This document shows positions 44,095 through 52,800 of a stretch of DNA of 57,738 bases, piece after piece. The DNA is from Rhodobacteraceae bacterium UBA3069 (GTDB lineage: Bacteria; Pseudomonadota; Alphaproteobacteria; Rhodobacterales; Rhodobacteraceae). The stretch lies in the NCBI GenBank assembly GCA_002366795.1, contig DFBX01000012.1, positions 1-57,738 of the forward strand, given 5' to 3'. The notes under the pieces are model-generated. The model worked only from the letters and a program-made list of their open reading frames with translations, was not told the origin of the DNA and did not search any database. Within the stretch, counting starts at the first letter, position 1; every line of letters starts with the position of its first letter. A program made the translations under genes and the position numbers.

Positions 44095-44895
44095 CTATTC
44101 GCGCCCCGCGCCCTTGCGGGCCAGCGCGGTCAGGTCGGCCTCCATCAGGAAATCGTCGGGCAGGGGGGCAAAACGCCAGCCTTGCTCCTCTGGCTGGCCC
44201 ATGACCAGCGGCACATCCCGTTCCAGCAGCACCGCACCCACCGCAAGCCGCGGCAGGGCACTGTCATTCCCGCGCGAGCCGTGGATCAGCCGGTGGTCAA
44301 AGAACACCGCCTCGCCTGCGCGCATCAGCAGGTCATGCAGGTGGCGGGCGCGCAGCTCTGCCTCGGCGGCGCGATAGCGAAACCCGGACCCGATGCCGCG
44401 CAGGGGCTGGTCATGCCGGTGCGATCCGGGGACCACCTGCAAACAGCCGTTTTCCGCGTCCACGTCCTGCAAGGGAATCCACACAGAGACCGAGCGCGCG
44501 CGGGACTCGTCAACAAAGCTCCAGTCCTGGTGCAGCGGCAGGTCGCGCTGGTCGCTGCCGGGCGCGCGGGCCACCAGGCTGCCCATGACGACGCGGAAAT
44601 CCTGCAAGACCCCCGACAGCGGTGCGGCCAGCACATCACAAATCGCCAGATGGGCGGCGCGGCGCAGATCGGGCGGCATCAACACGGTCGAGGCAAAGCC
44701 ATCAGGCAATTCGGGCAGCAGCAGGTCGAACAGCTGCGTCAGTGTCTGCACGTCTTCGGGGTGCAGCAGCGGCATGGTCTGGAACCCAAGCTGGTGATAG
44801 GATTGCTGCACGTTCGGATCGACAAAACCGGGAGAGGCGACATGCGGTGCAGTGGTGCAGGTTGCAGGCCGTTCGGGGGCAATGGTCTGGGTCAT
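44095..44895 (-). CDS. Phytanoyl-CoA dioxygenase (PhyH)-family 2-oxoglutarate/Fe(II) oxygenase
   Basis: A 266-residue non-heme iron oxygenase. The facial triad is visible as H122 and D124 in LHQDWSFVD and H205 in HRLIHGSRGN. The 2OG-binding Arg probably follows in SALPRLAVG. WIPLQDVDAENGCLQVVPGSHR is the family signature. Such enzymes hydroxylate small molecules, lipids or protein side chains. It is divergent from the kinase-like gene by 26 bases, so the two share a promoter region and probably a pathway. Substrate unknown; the Gly-rich protein of this cluster is one candidate. Confidence 0.85.
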   Translation of the reverse strand: MTQTIAPERPATCTTAPHVASPGFVDPNVQQSYHQLGFQTMPLLHPEDVQTLTQLFDLLLPELPDGFASTVLMPPDLRRAAHLAICDVLAAPLSGVLQDFRVVMGSLVARAPGSDQRDLPLHQDWSFVDESRARSVSVWIPLQDVDAENGCLQVVPGSHRHDQPLRGIGSGFRYRAAEAELRARHLHDLLMRAGEAVFFDHRLIHGSRGNDSALPRLAVGAVLLERDVPLVMGQPEEQGWRFAPLPDDFLMEADLTALARKGAGRE

Positions 44896-44921
44896 CTTGC
44901 GTCTCCGTTCATGGGGGGTGT

Positions 44922-45770
44922 GTGACGGGGCCGCGCTGTGATGGCTATGCGCTGGGCCGCGAGATCGGGTTCGGCAGGATCGCGCGGGCTTATGCGGCGC
45001 GTGATCTGGCCAGTGGCGCGCGCTGTGCGGTCAAGGTGCTGTCCCGCGCCGACCCGTTGGCCCTGCGGGCCGAGGCAACAGCAGCGCGGCTTTTGGGGCC
45101 GGATTGCAGCGGCGCGGGCTGGCAGGTCGTCACCATCCGCGATGTGGTTTTGGCCAAGGAGGGCGGGCAAGAGCGCCCGGCGCTGGTGATGTCCTTGGTG
45201 CAGGGGCAGGCTTTGGGCGACTGGCTGGCCGATAGCCCGCCCCTTGCCCGGCGGCTGCATATCTTGCGCGGAATGCTGCACGCGCTGGGCGCGGTCCATG
45301 CCGCCCGGTTGGCGCATAACGATCTGGGAATGGGGAATTTTTTGGTGTCGTGCTACGAGGTATCGGGCCGCGAGGTACATGACCAGAGCGTAACCCTGTT
45401 GGATTTCGACCGTGCCAGCGGGGCGGGCCTGCCGGATCAGCCACGCGATTGGGGGCCGGGGGGCTTTTACGACGGCGGGCCGGGCGTGGCCTGTTGCGGC
45501 CCGGCGCATGATTTGCGGGCCATTGCCATTCTGGCGGCGATGATGCTGGGGGGCAGGCATCCGTTCGCAAAGGATCCGCGCCCCTTGCTGGGCCATGCGT
45601 GGCGCGGGGGCAACCCCTATAGGCACGCGCCGCAATGGTTTGAATTTACCGGGTTTTGCACTGCCGTCCAAGCCGAGGCATGGCTTGCCCCCGCGCTGCG
45701 GATGCAGGCGGGGGTCAGCGCCCAAAGCCTGTTGCAAACGATGCCGGACCCTCATCTTCCGCCCCCCTGA
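44922..45770 (+). CDS. Divergent protein-kinase-like protein
   Basis: A 282-residue protein with a eukaryotic-type kinase fold. It has a glycine-loop-like GREIGFGRIARAY, the ATP lysine in CAVKVL (K38), a catalytic loop AHNDLGMGN (H132, D134, N139) and LDFDRA in place of DFG. HND instead of HRD and DFD instead of DFG are non-standard, but the key acidic and Asn residues are kept, so activity is possible. The start is GTG 44922 after a G-run. Its last 19 bases overlap the convergent CxxC gene. It might phosphorylate a cluster protein or small molecule. Confidence 0.68.
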   Translation: MTGPRCDGYALGREIGFGRIARAYAARDLASGARCAVKVLSRADPLALRAEATAARLLGPDCSGAGWQVVTIRDVVLAKEGGQERPALVMSLVQGQALGDWLADSPPLARRLHILRGMLHALGAVHAARLAHNDLGMGNFLVSCYEVSGREVHDQSVTLLDFDRASGAGLPDQPRDWGPGGFYDGGPGVACCGPAHDLRAIAILAAMMLGGRHPFAKDPRPLLGHAWRGGNPYRHAPQWFEFTGFCTAVQAEAWLAPALRMQAGVSAQSLLQTMPDPHLPPP

Positions 45771-46042
45771 ACGGCCAGCAGGACAGCCAGCCAAAATGCC
45801 GTCAGCATGGCCCAACGCGGCCAGCTTGCCCGCAGCAGGGCACGCGCGGCGGGCGCGCCGGACAGCAACATGCCCCCGCGCCGCACCAGCAGCTTGCCCT
45901 TGGTGTCAGAGGCATCGGCGATGCGGTCGGCTTCCTCGCGCCGAAGGGGGGTCAGGGCAATGGCGCCCAGCGTGGCCAGCCGCATCGCCCGCGCGATCCG
46001 GCGGCAGCGCGGGCAGGTCATGCGATACAGCAGCGCGGTCAT
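45752..46042 (-). CDS. Small CxxC protein, DCC/DUF393-like thiol oxidoreductase with C-terminal membrane helix
   Basis: A 96-residue protein. YRMTCPRCRRIARAM gives a thioredoxin/glutaredoxin-like CxxC (C10, C13), and KGKLLVRRGGMLLSGAPAARALL resembles the second half of DCC (DUF393) proteins. A hydrophobic helix WAMLTAFWLAVLLAV sits near the end. Its ATG overlaps the stop of the toroid gene (ATGA), making it the last gene of the leftward operon. The upstream open frame to 46477 is a shadow. It may keep a partner's cysteines reduced or form disulfides at the membrane. Confidence 0.65.
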   Translation of the reverse strand: MTALLYRMTCPRCRRIARAMRLATLGAIALTPLRREEADRIADASDTKGKLLVRRGGMLLSGAPAARALLRASWPRWAMLTAFWLAVLLAVQGGGR

Positions 46043-46932
46043 TGGCGGGCCTCGATCAGCGGCGTTTGCGCGGCAATGGCGGCCAGGCTGAAACAGGTGC
46101 CCAGGATGTGCGCACTGTCGGCATAGATGCGCCCCGCATCCCCCGCGGGCGCCTGTTCGGGCGTGGCAAGCCAGTGATAGGTCACCCGCAAACAGGCCGA
46201 CGGTGGGAACCCGCCATCCGCCATTTGCAGCCCGCACAGCCGCGCTGTCAAATCGGGGGCAGCCTGCCCCGAAAGGGCAGCGATGCGCAGGGCGCAGGCC
46301 AGATCCAGAATCGAGCGGGCCGTGTCCAGTGGCGGCAGCGGCGGCGCATTGGCGCGCCCTGCAAAGGCGCTGGCCACGGCCCATGCGGGATAGAACGGGC
46401 TGGCCCACCAGTAGCCAGCGCGCGCGCTTGGCCCCGCGTCGTGCAGCCAGCCCCGCGCCCGCGCCGCAGCCCCGCAATTGCCCAGCCGGTCAAAGGCCCG
46501 CGCGGCAAGGGCGGTGACGCAGCCATGCGCGCCGCCCCAGCCATCGTTTGCCAGGTAGGTCGCCACCGCGCCATCGCGGCGCTGATGCGCGCGCAGGAAG
46601 GGCAGGTCCACCGCCACCGCGGTGCCCTCCAGCGCCAGTGCGGCCCATGCGGTGCTGTCCGCATCCGGCGGGATGCCAGCGTTGTACCCCCAAGTTCCCG
46701 CGCGGCTTGTGCGTTCCAGGTAATCCGCCGCGGCTGTGGTGGCAGCGCGGGCCTTGGCACCGCCAAACCGGCGCAGATGCGCGGCGCAAAGCGCGGTGAT
46801 CCAGCCGTCGGACATGCCGACCGGCAAGTGGAAATCGCGCCATGCGCCGTCTTGCCCCTGCGCCGCAAGCAAAAACCCGGTGGCGCGTTCGTGGGCCAAA
46901 TGCAGGCCGCTTGGGGTCGTGCGGTCTAGCAC
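46039..46932 (-). CDS. Squalene-cyclase/prenyltransferase-type alpha/alpha toroid protein
   Basis: A 297-residue protein made of repeated helix pairs, each with a QxxDGxW/GG-type turn: LAAQGQDGAW, AGTWGYNAGIPPDADSTAWA, DGWGGAHGCVTALAA and LQMADGGFPPS. These are hallmarks of the squalene-hopene cyclase/prenyltransferase-beta fold. The class II cyclase acid motif DxDD appears as DADS (D90, D92, S93), losing one acidic residue, so classic protonation may be changed. The GTG start at 46932 overlaps the upstream stop by 7 bases. About half the size of a full hopene cyclase. Could be a cyclase, a binding scaffold or a new enzyme. Confidence 0.7.
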   Translation of the reverse strand: MLDRTTPSGLHLAHERATGFLLAAQGQDGAWRDFHLPVGMSDGWITALCAAHLRRFGGAKARAATTAAADYLERTSRAGTWGYNAGIPPDADSTAWAALALEGTAVAVDLPFLRAHQRRDGAVATYLANDGWGGAHGCVTALAARAFDRLGNCGAAARARGWLHDAGPSARAGYWWASPFYPAWAVASAFAGRANAPPLPPLDTARSILDLACALRIAALSGQAAPDLTARLCGLQMADGGFPPSACLRVTYHWLATPEQAPAGDAGRIYADSAHILGTCFSLAAIAAQTPLIEARQ

Positions 46933-47972
46933 GGGGCGTCACAAGGGGCGAAATAGGCGTTCATCCGCCCGCCCTTGCCCCCGCCGGCAAAGCCTAGAAG
47001 CGCCAGGTCCGCGTTTTCCGGCATGGCGGCGCGCGGTATCAAATCGCCAAGACGTTGCCTGATACCGCCCGCGACCCCCGCCGCCGCGCGGCAGTCCGGG
47101 CACAGGCACAGGTCCAGCTTGGCCCCGTCCACCGCACCGCTTTCGGGGCAGAAACTTAGCCCAAGTGTCACGCCCGTGGCGGGCCACGGCGCGCGCGGCG
47201 CAAGGATGTGCAGCGGCCCCTTGGGGCGCTGCCCCGCGTTCAGTTCGGACAGTAGCGCGCCCAAGTCCCCGCCCGTGGCGCGCAGATACAGCTTGACCCG
47301 CAGGGCGCGGCCCTTGCCAGCTTCCAGCGCCACGCAGACAGGGGTGGCCATGTCCGCCGCCCTGTCCAGCAGGGCCGCACGGCGGGCCGATGCGGGCAGC
47401 AGCGCATCCAGCCGCGATACCGTGTCGGGCCATGGGGCATAGCCGAATACCTCGGGGTTCAGATAGGCGGCTAGACCTGCCGCTGCGGGGTTGGGCAGGG
47501 GGCGACCGCGGTGGGTCAGCGGCAGCGCCAGCCAGACCGCGCCGACACCCGGCAGGGCAGCCATGGGACCAAGGTGCGATAGCGGTAAATCCAGGCCGGC
47601 ATGGCGGGCCAGATCGACGGCAAGCGCCAAGGACTCCGCGATGCGCTGCGTCGCGGGACGGTCAAAGAACGGATCAATAAGCAGGCGCGTTTCGGTCTGT
47701 GCATCGCGATCTGCGGGCGTTGTCAGGCACATCTGCAAGGGCGCGCCATTACTGTTCAGGCGGCTGGCGGTGCTGTTGCGCGGACACATCCGGCCCTGCC
47801 GGTCCATCACCCCGGCCACCACCAAAAGGCTGCGCAGGGCATCCGCGGATGGGCCTGCGCGCTGCATCAGCGATGCGGCAAAGGCATCGGCCCTGCCGTC
47901 CAGGCTTGCGGATGGCGGAAAGGGGGGCGGCTGTTGCCGCCCGCCCCCGGCTTGCGTGCGCGTTGCGCTCAT
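46926..47972 (-). CDS. Unknown protein, possible aromatic-prenyltransferase (ABBA/DMATS) fold
   Basis: A 348-residue soluble protein. I do not recognise it firmly. Alternating features such as SRLNSNGAPLQMCL, TETRLLIDPFF, VCVALEAGKGRALRVKLYL and GVTLGLSFC...KLDLCLCPDC recall ABBA-type prenyltransferases, where a basic-rich R-x-K-[LV]-Y-[LF] strand recurs, but this is pattern memory only. The N-terminal roughly 30 residues are Pro/Gly/Gln-rich. It has 8 cysteines, two in CLCPDC. It overlaps the Gly-rich gene (ATGA) upstream and the toroid gene downstream, so all are translated together. A prenyltransferase beside a terpene-cyclase-like protein would make sense together. Confidence 0.5.
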   Translation of the reverse strand: MSATRTQAGGGRQQPPPFPPSASLDGRADAFAASLMQRAGPSADALRSLLVVAGVMDRQGRMCPRNSTASRLNSNGAPLQMCLTTPADRDAQTETRLLIDPFFDRPATQRIAESLALAVDLARHAGLDLPLSHLGPMAALPGVGAVWLALPLTHRGRPLPNPAAAGLAAYLNPEVFGYAPWPDTVSRLDALLPASARRAALLDRAADMATPVCVALEAGKGRALRVKLYLRATGGDLGALLSELNAGQRPKGPLHILAPRAPWPATGVTLGLSFCPESGAVDGAKLDLCLCPDCRAAAGVAGGIRQRLGDLIPRAAMPENADLALLGFAGGGKGGRMNAYFAPCDAPC

Positions 47973-48634
47973 GGCGAGGGGTCCAGCTGGATGATGACCT
48001 CGCCCGGGGCGCCCTCTTCGCCCGGATTGCCCGGCGCGCCGGGAGACCCCGGAGCGCCGGCCTGCGCGAAGTTGCCATCGCCGCCGCGCCGCCCGCCGGT
48101 GCCGCCCGGCCCGGCAGAGCCGCCAGCCCCGCCCGCGCCGGGGGTGCCGACCTCGGACGTGCCTTCGAAATCGCCATCGACGAGGTTGGTGTACAGCACG
48201 ATGATGTCACCGCCATCGGCCCCGTCACCGCCGTCGCCGCCCAGGCCGCCATCGCCGCCATCGCCGCCACGACCGCCCGATGCCGAAGGCTCGCAGCCGT
48301 CGCCATTGCCGCCCGCGCCGCCGACACCGCCCGCGCCACCGTTGCCGCCGCGCCCGCCGTCACCGCCCTTGCCGCCGAAGTTGGTGGCCTCGATATTGCC
48401 GATCAGGTCGCGGGTTTCGATCACCAGGTCCAGCGGAGAGGGCGCATTGCCCCCGTCGCCGCCGCGCGCGCCATTGGTGCCCGCGCCGCCATTGCCGCCC
48501 CCCGTGGGGCCGGTGTCGCCATACCAGTGGCAGTGCGCCTTGTTGCCCTGCGCCCCGGCCGCGCCGGTGCCGCCGGGGGTGCCATCAGGCCCGATGGGGC
48601 CGTTGGCTGAATGCACTTCAAAACTTCCAGGCAT
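47969..48634 (-). CDS. Gly-rich, collagen-like repeat protein
   Basis: A 221-residue protein, roughly two fifths glycine, with no signal peptide. Residues 12-30 and 193-212 contain G-X-Y triplets with Pro (GPIGPDGTP, GAPGSPGAPGNPGEEG). The middle is GGX/GGDGG repeats (86-142). Two beta-like blocks interrupt it, LDLVIETRDLIGNIEATNF and DIIVLYTNLVDGDFEGTS, and a third ends it, GEVIIQLD. Two cysteines sit in AHCHWYG (C35) and DGCEPSA (C114). Start ATG 48634 has AAGGA nine bases upstream. It could be a surface or matrix protein, or a substrate or precursor for the enzymes encoded with it. Confidence 0.75.
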   Translation of the reverse strand: MPGSFEVHSANGPIGPDGTPGGTGAAGAQGNKAHCHWYGDTGPTGGGNGGAGTNGARGGDGGNAPSPLDLVIETRDLIGNIEATNFGGKGGDGGRGGNGGAGGVGGAGGNGDGCEPSASGGRGGDGGDGGLGGDGGDGADGGDIIVLYTNLVDGDFEGTSEVGTPGAGGAGGSAGPGGTGGRRGGDGNFAQAGAPGSPGAPGNPGEEGAPGEVIIQLDPSP

Positions 48635-48671
48635 TGTAATTATCCTTTCGAAATAGAGTGTTGTCTGAGGA

Positions 48672-49517
48672 TCAGAACCCGTGCGTCGGGCGCATCGGCC
48701 CGGTCAGCACATGCGAGGGCAACACCACTGACGGCCCGCTTGACGGGTTCTTCATCTGGGTGACGTTGACATGCAGATGCCCGTAAGAGCGCACCAGCCC
48801 GCCATCCTCGATCACCATCCGGTAGGCGGTCAGGTTGTGAACCCCGGTGCCCAGCGTCAGGGTGGCGTTTGCCTCGATCCGAATTGCGGTGAACAGCCAG
48901 ACCGCGACCTGGAAATCGACGAAAAACGCTTCGACCGCGGGCTTGAACTCGGACACGCTTTGCGCATCGCCATGCACCAATTCGCGCGCGGCGGCGCGGA
49001 TGGTTTCCTTCTCGACCGAGGACAGCGCCAGATCCGGCCGTTTCGTCAGATCGGCCTTCCGGAATGCCTCGACCTTTTCCATCAGCATGTCGCCGCGCAG
49101 GCCCGTCGCCTCGGCCAGTGACAGGCTGGGCGTGCGCCCCCCTGCCTTGGACTTGGCCGACCTGGTGATGCGGCTGCCGGATTTCGCCGCGCCAGCCCCG
49201 GCCTTGGATGGTTTCAGCGCACGGCCCAGGTCGATCCCTTCCAGCCGGCTGGAGCGCAATATGCCCGCGAAAGGCGCGACACTGCGCTTTTGCACCGCGT
49301 GTTCCGGCGTGCCGATCCATTTGCGCAGCACCGAAATATCGCTGGTCTGAAGGATCAGCGGGCGGATCGCGCTTTCGCCGCTCGAATCCAGCCGCGTGCC
49401 CTTTCCGCTTTCCACGATCAGCGTGTCATTGGTGACGATTTTCTCGTCCAGATCCAGCCGGGCAAGCCGTTGCTGGAAGTCCATCCGGTCTTCGCCGGAC
49501 AAGTCCTTTAGGGGCAT
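48672..49517 (-). CDS. Unknown protein, first gene of the Gly-rich cluster operon
   Basis: A 281-residue protein I do not recognise. The N-terminal third has beta-rich text (NDTLIVESGKGTRLDSSG, RPLILQTSDISVLRKWIG). Then comes a basic Ala/Ser/Lys linker (about residues 104-128) and a helical region. The final beta stretch RIEANATLTLGTGVHNLTAY and MVIEDGGLVRSYGHLHVNV echoes the beta blocks of the Gly-rich neighbour. No signal peptide, no membrane helix, no cysteine seen. ATG 49517 has a perfect GGAGG ribosome site. It heads the five-gene leftward operon and is separated from the Gly-rich gene by 37 bases. Confidence 0.65.
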   Translation of the reverse strand: MPLKDLSGEDRMDFQQRLARLDLDEKIVTNDTLIVESGKGTRLDSSGESAIRPLILQTSDISVLRKWIGTPEHAVQKRSVAPFAGILRSSRLEGIDLGRALKPSKAGAGAAKSGSRITRSAKSKAGGRTPSLSLAEATGLRGDMLMEKVEAFRKADLTKRPDLALSSVEKETIRAAARELVHGDAQSVSEFKPAVEAFFVDFQVAVWLFTAIRIEANATLTLGTGVHNLTAYRMVIEDGGLVRSYGHLHVNVTQMKNPSSGPSVVLPSHVLTGPMRPTHGF

Positions 49518-49883
49518 GATACCCTCCGTTTTGAAAAGTTGTTTTCATCAAGAAAGGACCGGAAACCACAGTGGTCCGTTTAAAAAGCTGATTGGCCAAT
49601 AAGCGTTATGATTGTAGCGGATTTTGCCTGATTCGAGAATCTCGCGCCGGTCCGGGGCGTGCTTGCGCCCCATTATTAATGGATTATTCACGGATTATAC
49701 TGACGCTGATTGACGTCGGGTGCAGGGTTGACGTTTGAAAAAAGACAACCCTGACGAGATTTTGCAGTATGGGTCAACGGGTTGCATGGTCGCAGGCAGG
49801 ATGACCCGCAATCATGCTGCGGCGCGGCGATCCGCGCGGAAGGAAACGGCCAAAATTTGCCGATCCTTCCACTTAGGCCGGGG
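49518..49883. promoter_or_regulatory. Upstream region of the Gly-rich cluster operon, rich in palindromes (366 bp, no gene)
   Basis: AT-richer than its surroundings. It holds ACCAC-a-GTGGT (49565-49575), the 10-bp palindrome ATTGGCCAAT (49591-49600), GATTC-GA-GAATC (about 49632-49643), a direct repeat GGATTAT (about 49681 and 49692), and a perfect 8-bp inverted repeat CAGGGTTG/CAACCCTG (49723-49730, 49746-49753). On the minus strand a perfect TATAAT occurs at about 49694-49699. I see no protein gene. These look like control sites for the leftward operon; none matches a regulator I can name. Confidence 0.45.
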
Positions 49884-52800
49884 TCAGGCGGCGGAGCTGT
49901 GGGCCGCGCCGGGCTGTTTCAGGGCTGCGGTCAGAGTGCGGGCGTCTGTCCGGGCCTTGGCGGCCGCGTCCTCGCGCAGGGGGCCGTAGCCGCGAATGTC
50001 CTGCGGCAGGCGCAAAAGGGCGGTGCATGTCGGGGCGGTGTCCGGCGCGTAATGCTGCGCCACAAGGTCCAGCACCCTGTCGAACCACGCCAGCAGATCG
50101 CGGTCCAGCTTGCGGTCCGCCGTCATGCGGAACGGGTCTGCCCATGTGCCGCGCAGTGATTTCAGCGCGGCCAGACCGCGCAGGGCGGGATTGATCCACG
50201 GGCCGAAACGGCGTTTGCGGGGGCGGCCTTTTGCATCTTTGCCATTGGGCAGCAGCGGCGGGGCCAGATGGTGCTGGATTTTGAAATCGCCCTTGAACTG
50301 GTCTTTCAGCCGGTCGGTGAAACCGGTCTGTGTATGCAAGCGCGCTACCTCGTATTCGTCCTTGTAGGCCATCAGCCGGAACAGTGATTTAGCGGCGTCG
50401 ATCTGCATGGCTTCGGGCAGATGCGCCAGCCCGGACAGCCGGTTGCGATAGCGCGCCGCATAGGCGGCATTTTGGTATTCGGTCAAGAAGGCGGCGCGAT
50501 AGTCGATAATTTCCTGAAGTGTTTGCAGGGGCTTGTGCGGCGCTGATGATGCGCTGCGCGAGGTCAGGGCATCGGGGTTTTCCGCCATCACGCGGCCCAG
50601 ATCGAAAGCACGGGTGTTGGCCGCAACCGCGACGCCGTTCAGCCCGATGGCCTGTTTCAGCGCCGTTTCGGATACCGGCACCAGCCCCTTTTGCCAAGCA
50701 AAGCCCAGCATCATCACATTGGCGAAAACGGAATCCCCCAGCAGGGATTCGGCCAGTGCATTGGCATCCATGTTCGACAAGTTTTCCGCCCCGACCGCGC
50801 CCGCGATTGCATCGACGCGGCGGTCCACGCGCAGGTCGGCGTCGCGGTTCAACACCAGATCGCCCGTGGGCATGGCGGCGGTGTTCAGCACCATCCGCGT
50901 GCCCTGGTGATAATGCGCCGAGGCTTTGGGCGCCGAGGACACCACCACATCGCAGCCAATCACCGCATCCGCCGCGCCCTTGTCGATCCGCACCTGGTTC
51001 AACGTATCGGGCGCTTCGCCCAGCCGGATGAAGGACAGCACCGTGCCGAATTTCTGCGCAAAGCCGGTGAAATCCAGCACCGAGGCGCCGCGCCCCTCGA
51101 TATGGGCGGCCATGGTGATCAGCGCGCCTACGGTGATGACGCCAGTGCCGCCGACGCCCGTGACCAGCAGGTCAAAGGGGGTGTCCAGTGCGGGCAGACA
51201 GGGCGTGGGCAGGGCGGCCAGCAAGGGGTCAAGGGCGATATCCGCGCCACTGCGCCGCCGCCGTTTCGCGCCGGTGACAGTTACGAAAGAGGGGCAGAAG
51301 CCATTCAGGCAGGAAAAATCCTTGTTGCAGGAGGATTGGTTGATCTGCCTTTTGCGGCCCAATTCGGTTTCAAGCGGTTCGACCGACAGGCAATTCGACG
51401 CGGTGGAACAGTCGCCGCAGCCCTCGCAGACCAGCGGGTTTATCACGGCGAATGTATCGGGGTCTGCCATGGTGCCGCGTTTGCGGCGGCGGCGTTTTTC
51501 GGTGGCGCAGGTCTGTTCGTATATCAGGACCGACACGCCCTTTACCTCGCGCAGCGCGCGCTGCACCGCGTCCAGATCGGTGCGGTCGTTAAAGGTGGTG
51601 CCATCAGGGAAATCGGCCGCCTTGAATTTGCCGATGTCATCGGACACAAGCGCGATGCGTTGCACCCCTTCTGCGCGGACGGATTGCGCGATGGCCTGCA
51701 CAGAAACCGGACCGTCCACGGGTTGCCCGCCGGTCATGGCGACCGCATCGTTATACAGCACCTTATAGGTAATATTGGCCTTTGCGGCAACGGCCTGACG
51801 GATCGCCAAAGAGCCAGAGTGATACCACGTTCCTTCGCCAAGGTTCTGGAATACATGCTGTTTCCCGATGAACAGCGACGCGGCCGCCCATGGCACCCCT
51901 TCGCCGCCCATCTGGGCAAACCCATCGGTGTCGCGGTCCATCCAGCTGGCCATGACATGGCAGCCGATGCCGCTGAGCGCGTTGGACCCGTCTGGCACAT
52001 GGGTCGAGCTGTTATGCGGGCAGCCCGAGCAGAAATAGGGGGTGCGGGTCGCGCCGGTGACGTTCAGAACCGGCGGGTCCTGCGCGGTCAGGGCGGCGGC
52101 GCGTGCGGGCAGGCCCTCGTCGGGGAACAGGCGGTGCAGCCGTTCGGCAATCAGCGGGGCCAGCAGGCGGGGGCTGAGTTCGCCCGTCCAGGGAACCAGA
52201 TCGCGGGTGGCGCGGGCGTCGTGCTTGCCGACCATGCGTTCGGGTTTGCTGCCCGGCCAGTCATAGAAATATTCCTTGAACTGGGATTCGATGATGCCGC
52301 GCTTTTCCTCGATCACCATCACCTCGGACTTGCCTTTGACAAAGGCGAGCGCGTCGCGACGGGCCAGTGGCCAGACCATGCCGACCTTGTAGATGTCGAT
52401 GCCAAGGGCGCGGCAGCGATCCTCGGTCAGGCCCAGAAGGCGCAGGGCTTCCATCAGGTCAAGATGTCCCTTGCCGGTGGTGACAAAACCGTAGCGCGCG
52501 TCGGGCAGGTTATAGATGGCGCGGTCGATCGGGTTGGATTCCACAAAGGCTTCGACCGCGCGCAGCTTGTGGTAAAGCCGGGTTTCGATCTCGGGCGAGG
52601 GGCCGTCGCCCGCGCGGATATGCAGACCTCCGGGGGGCAGGTCGATGTCCGGAAAGGTGAAACTGCGGTCGGGGCGCAATGCGACCGAGCGCGCCGATTC
52701 CACCGTTTCGGAAATCGCCTTGAAACCGACCCAGGTGCCGGAATAGCGCGACAGGGCCAGACCATATTCGCCGTATTCAAGGTATTCGCCCACCGATGCG

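Noticed and set aside
47749..48639. Pro/Arg-rich open frames opposite the Gly-rich gene
   Set aside because: Glycine codons read backwards give proline and alanine; these are shadows.
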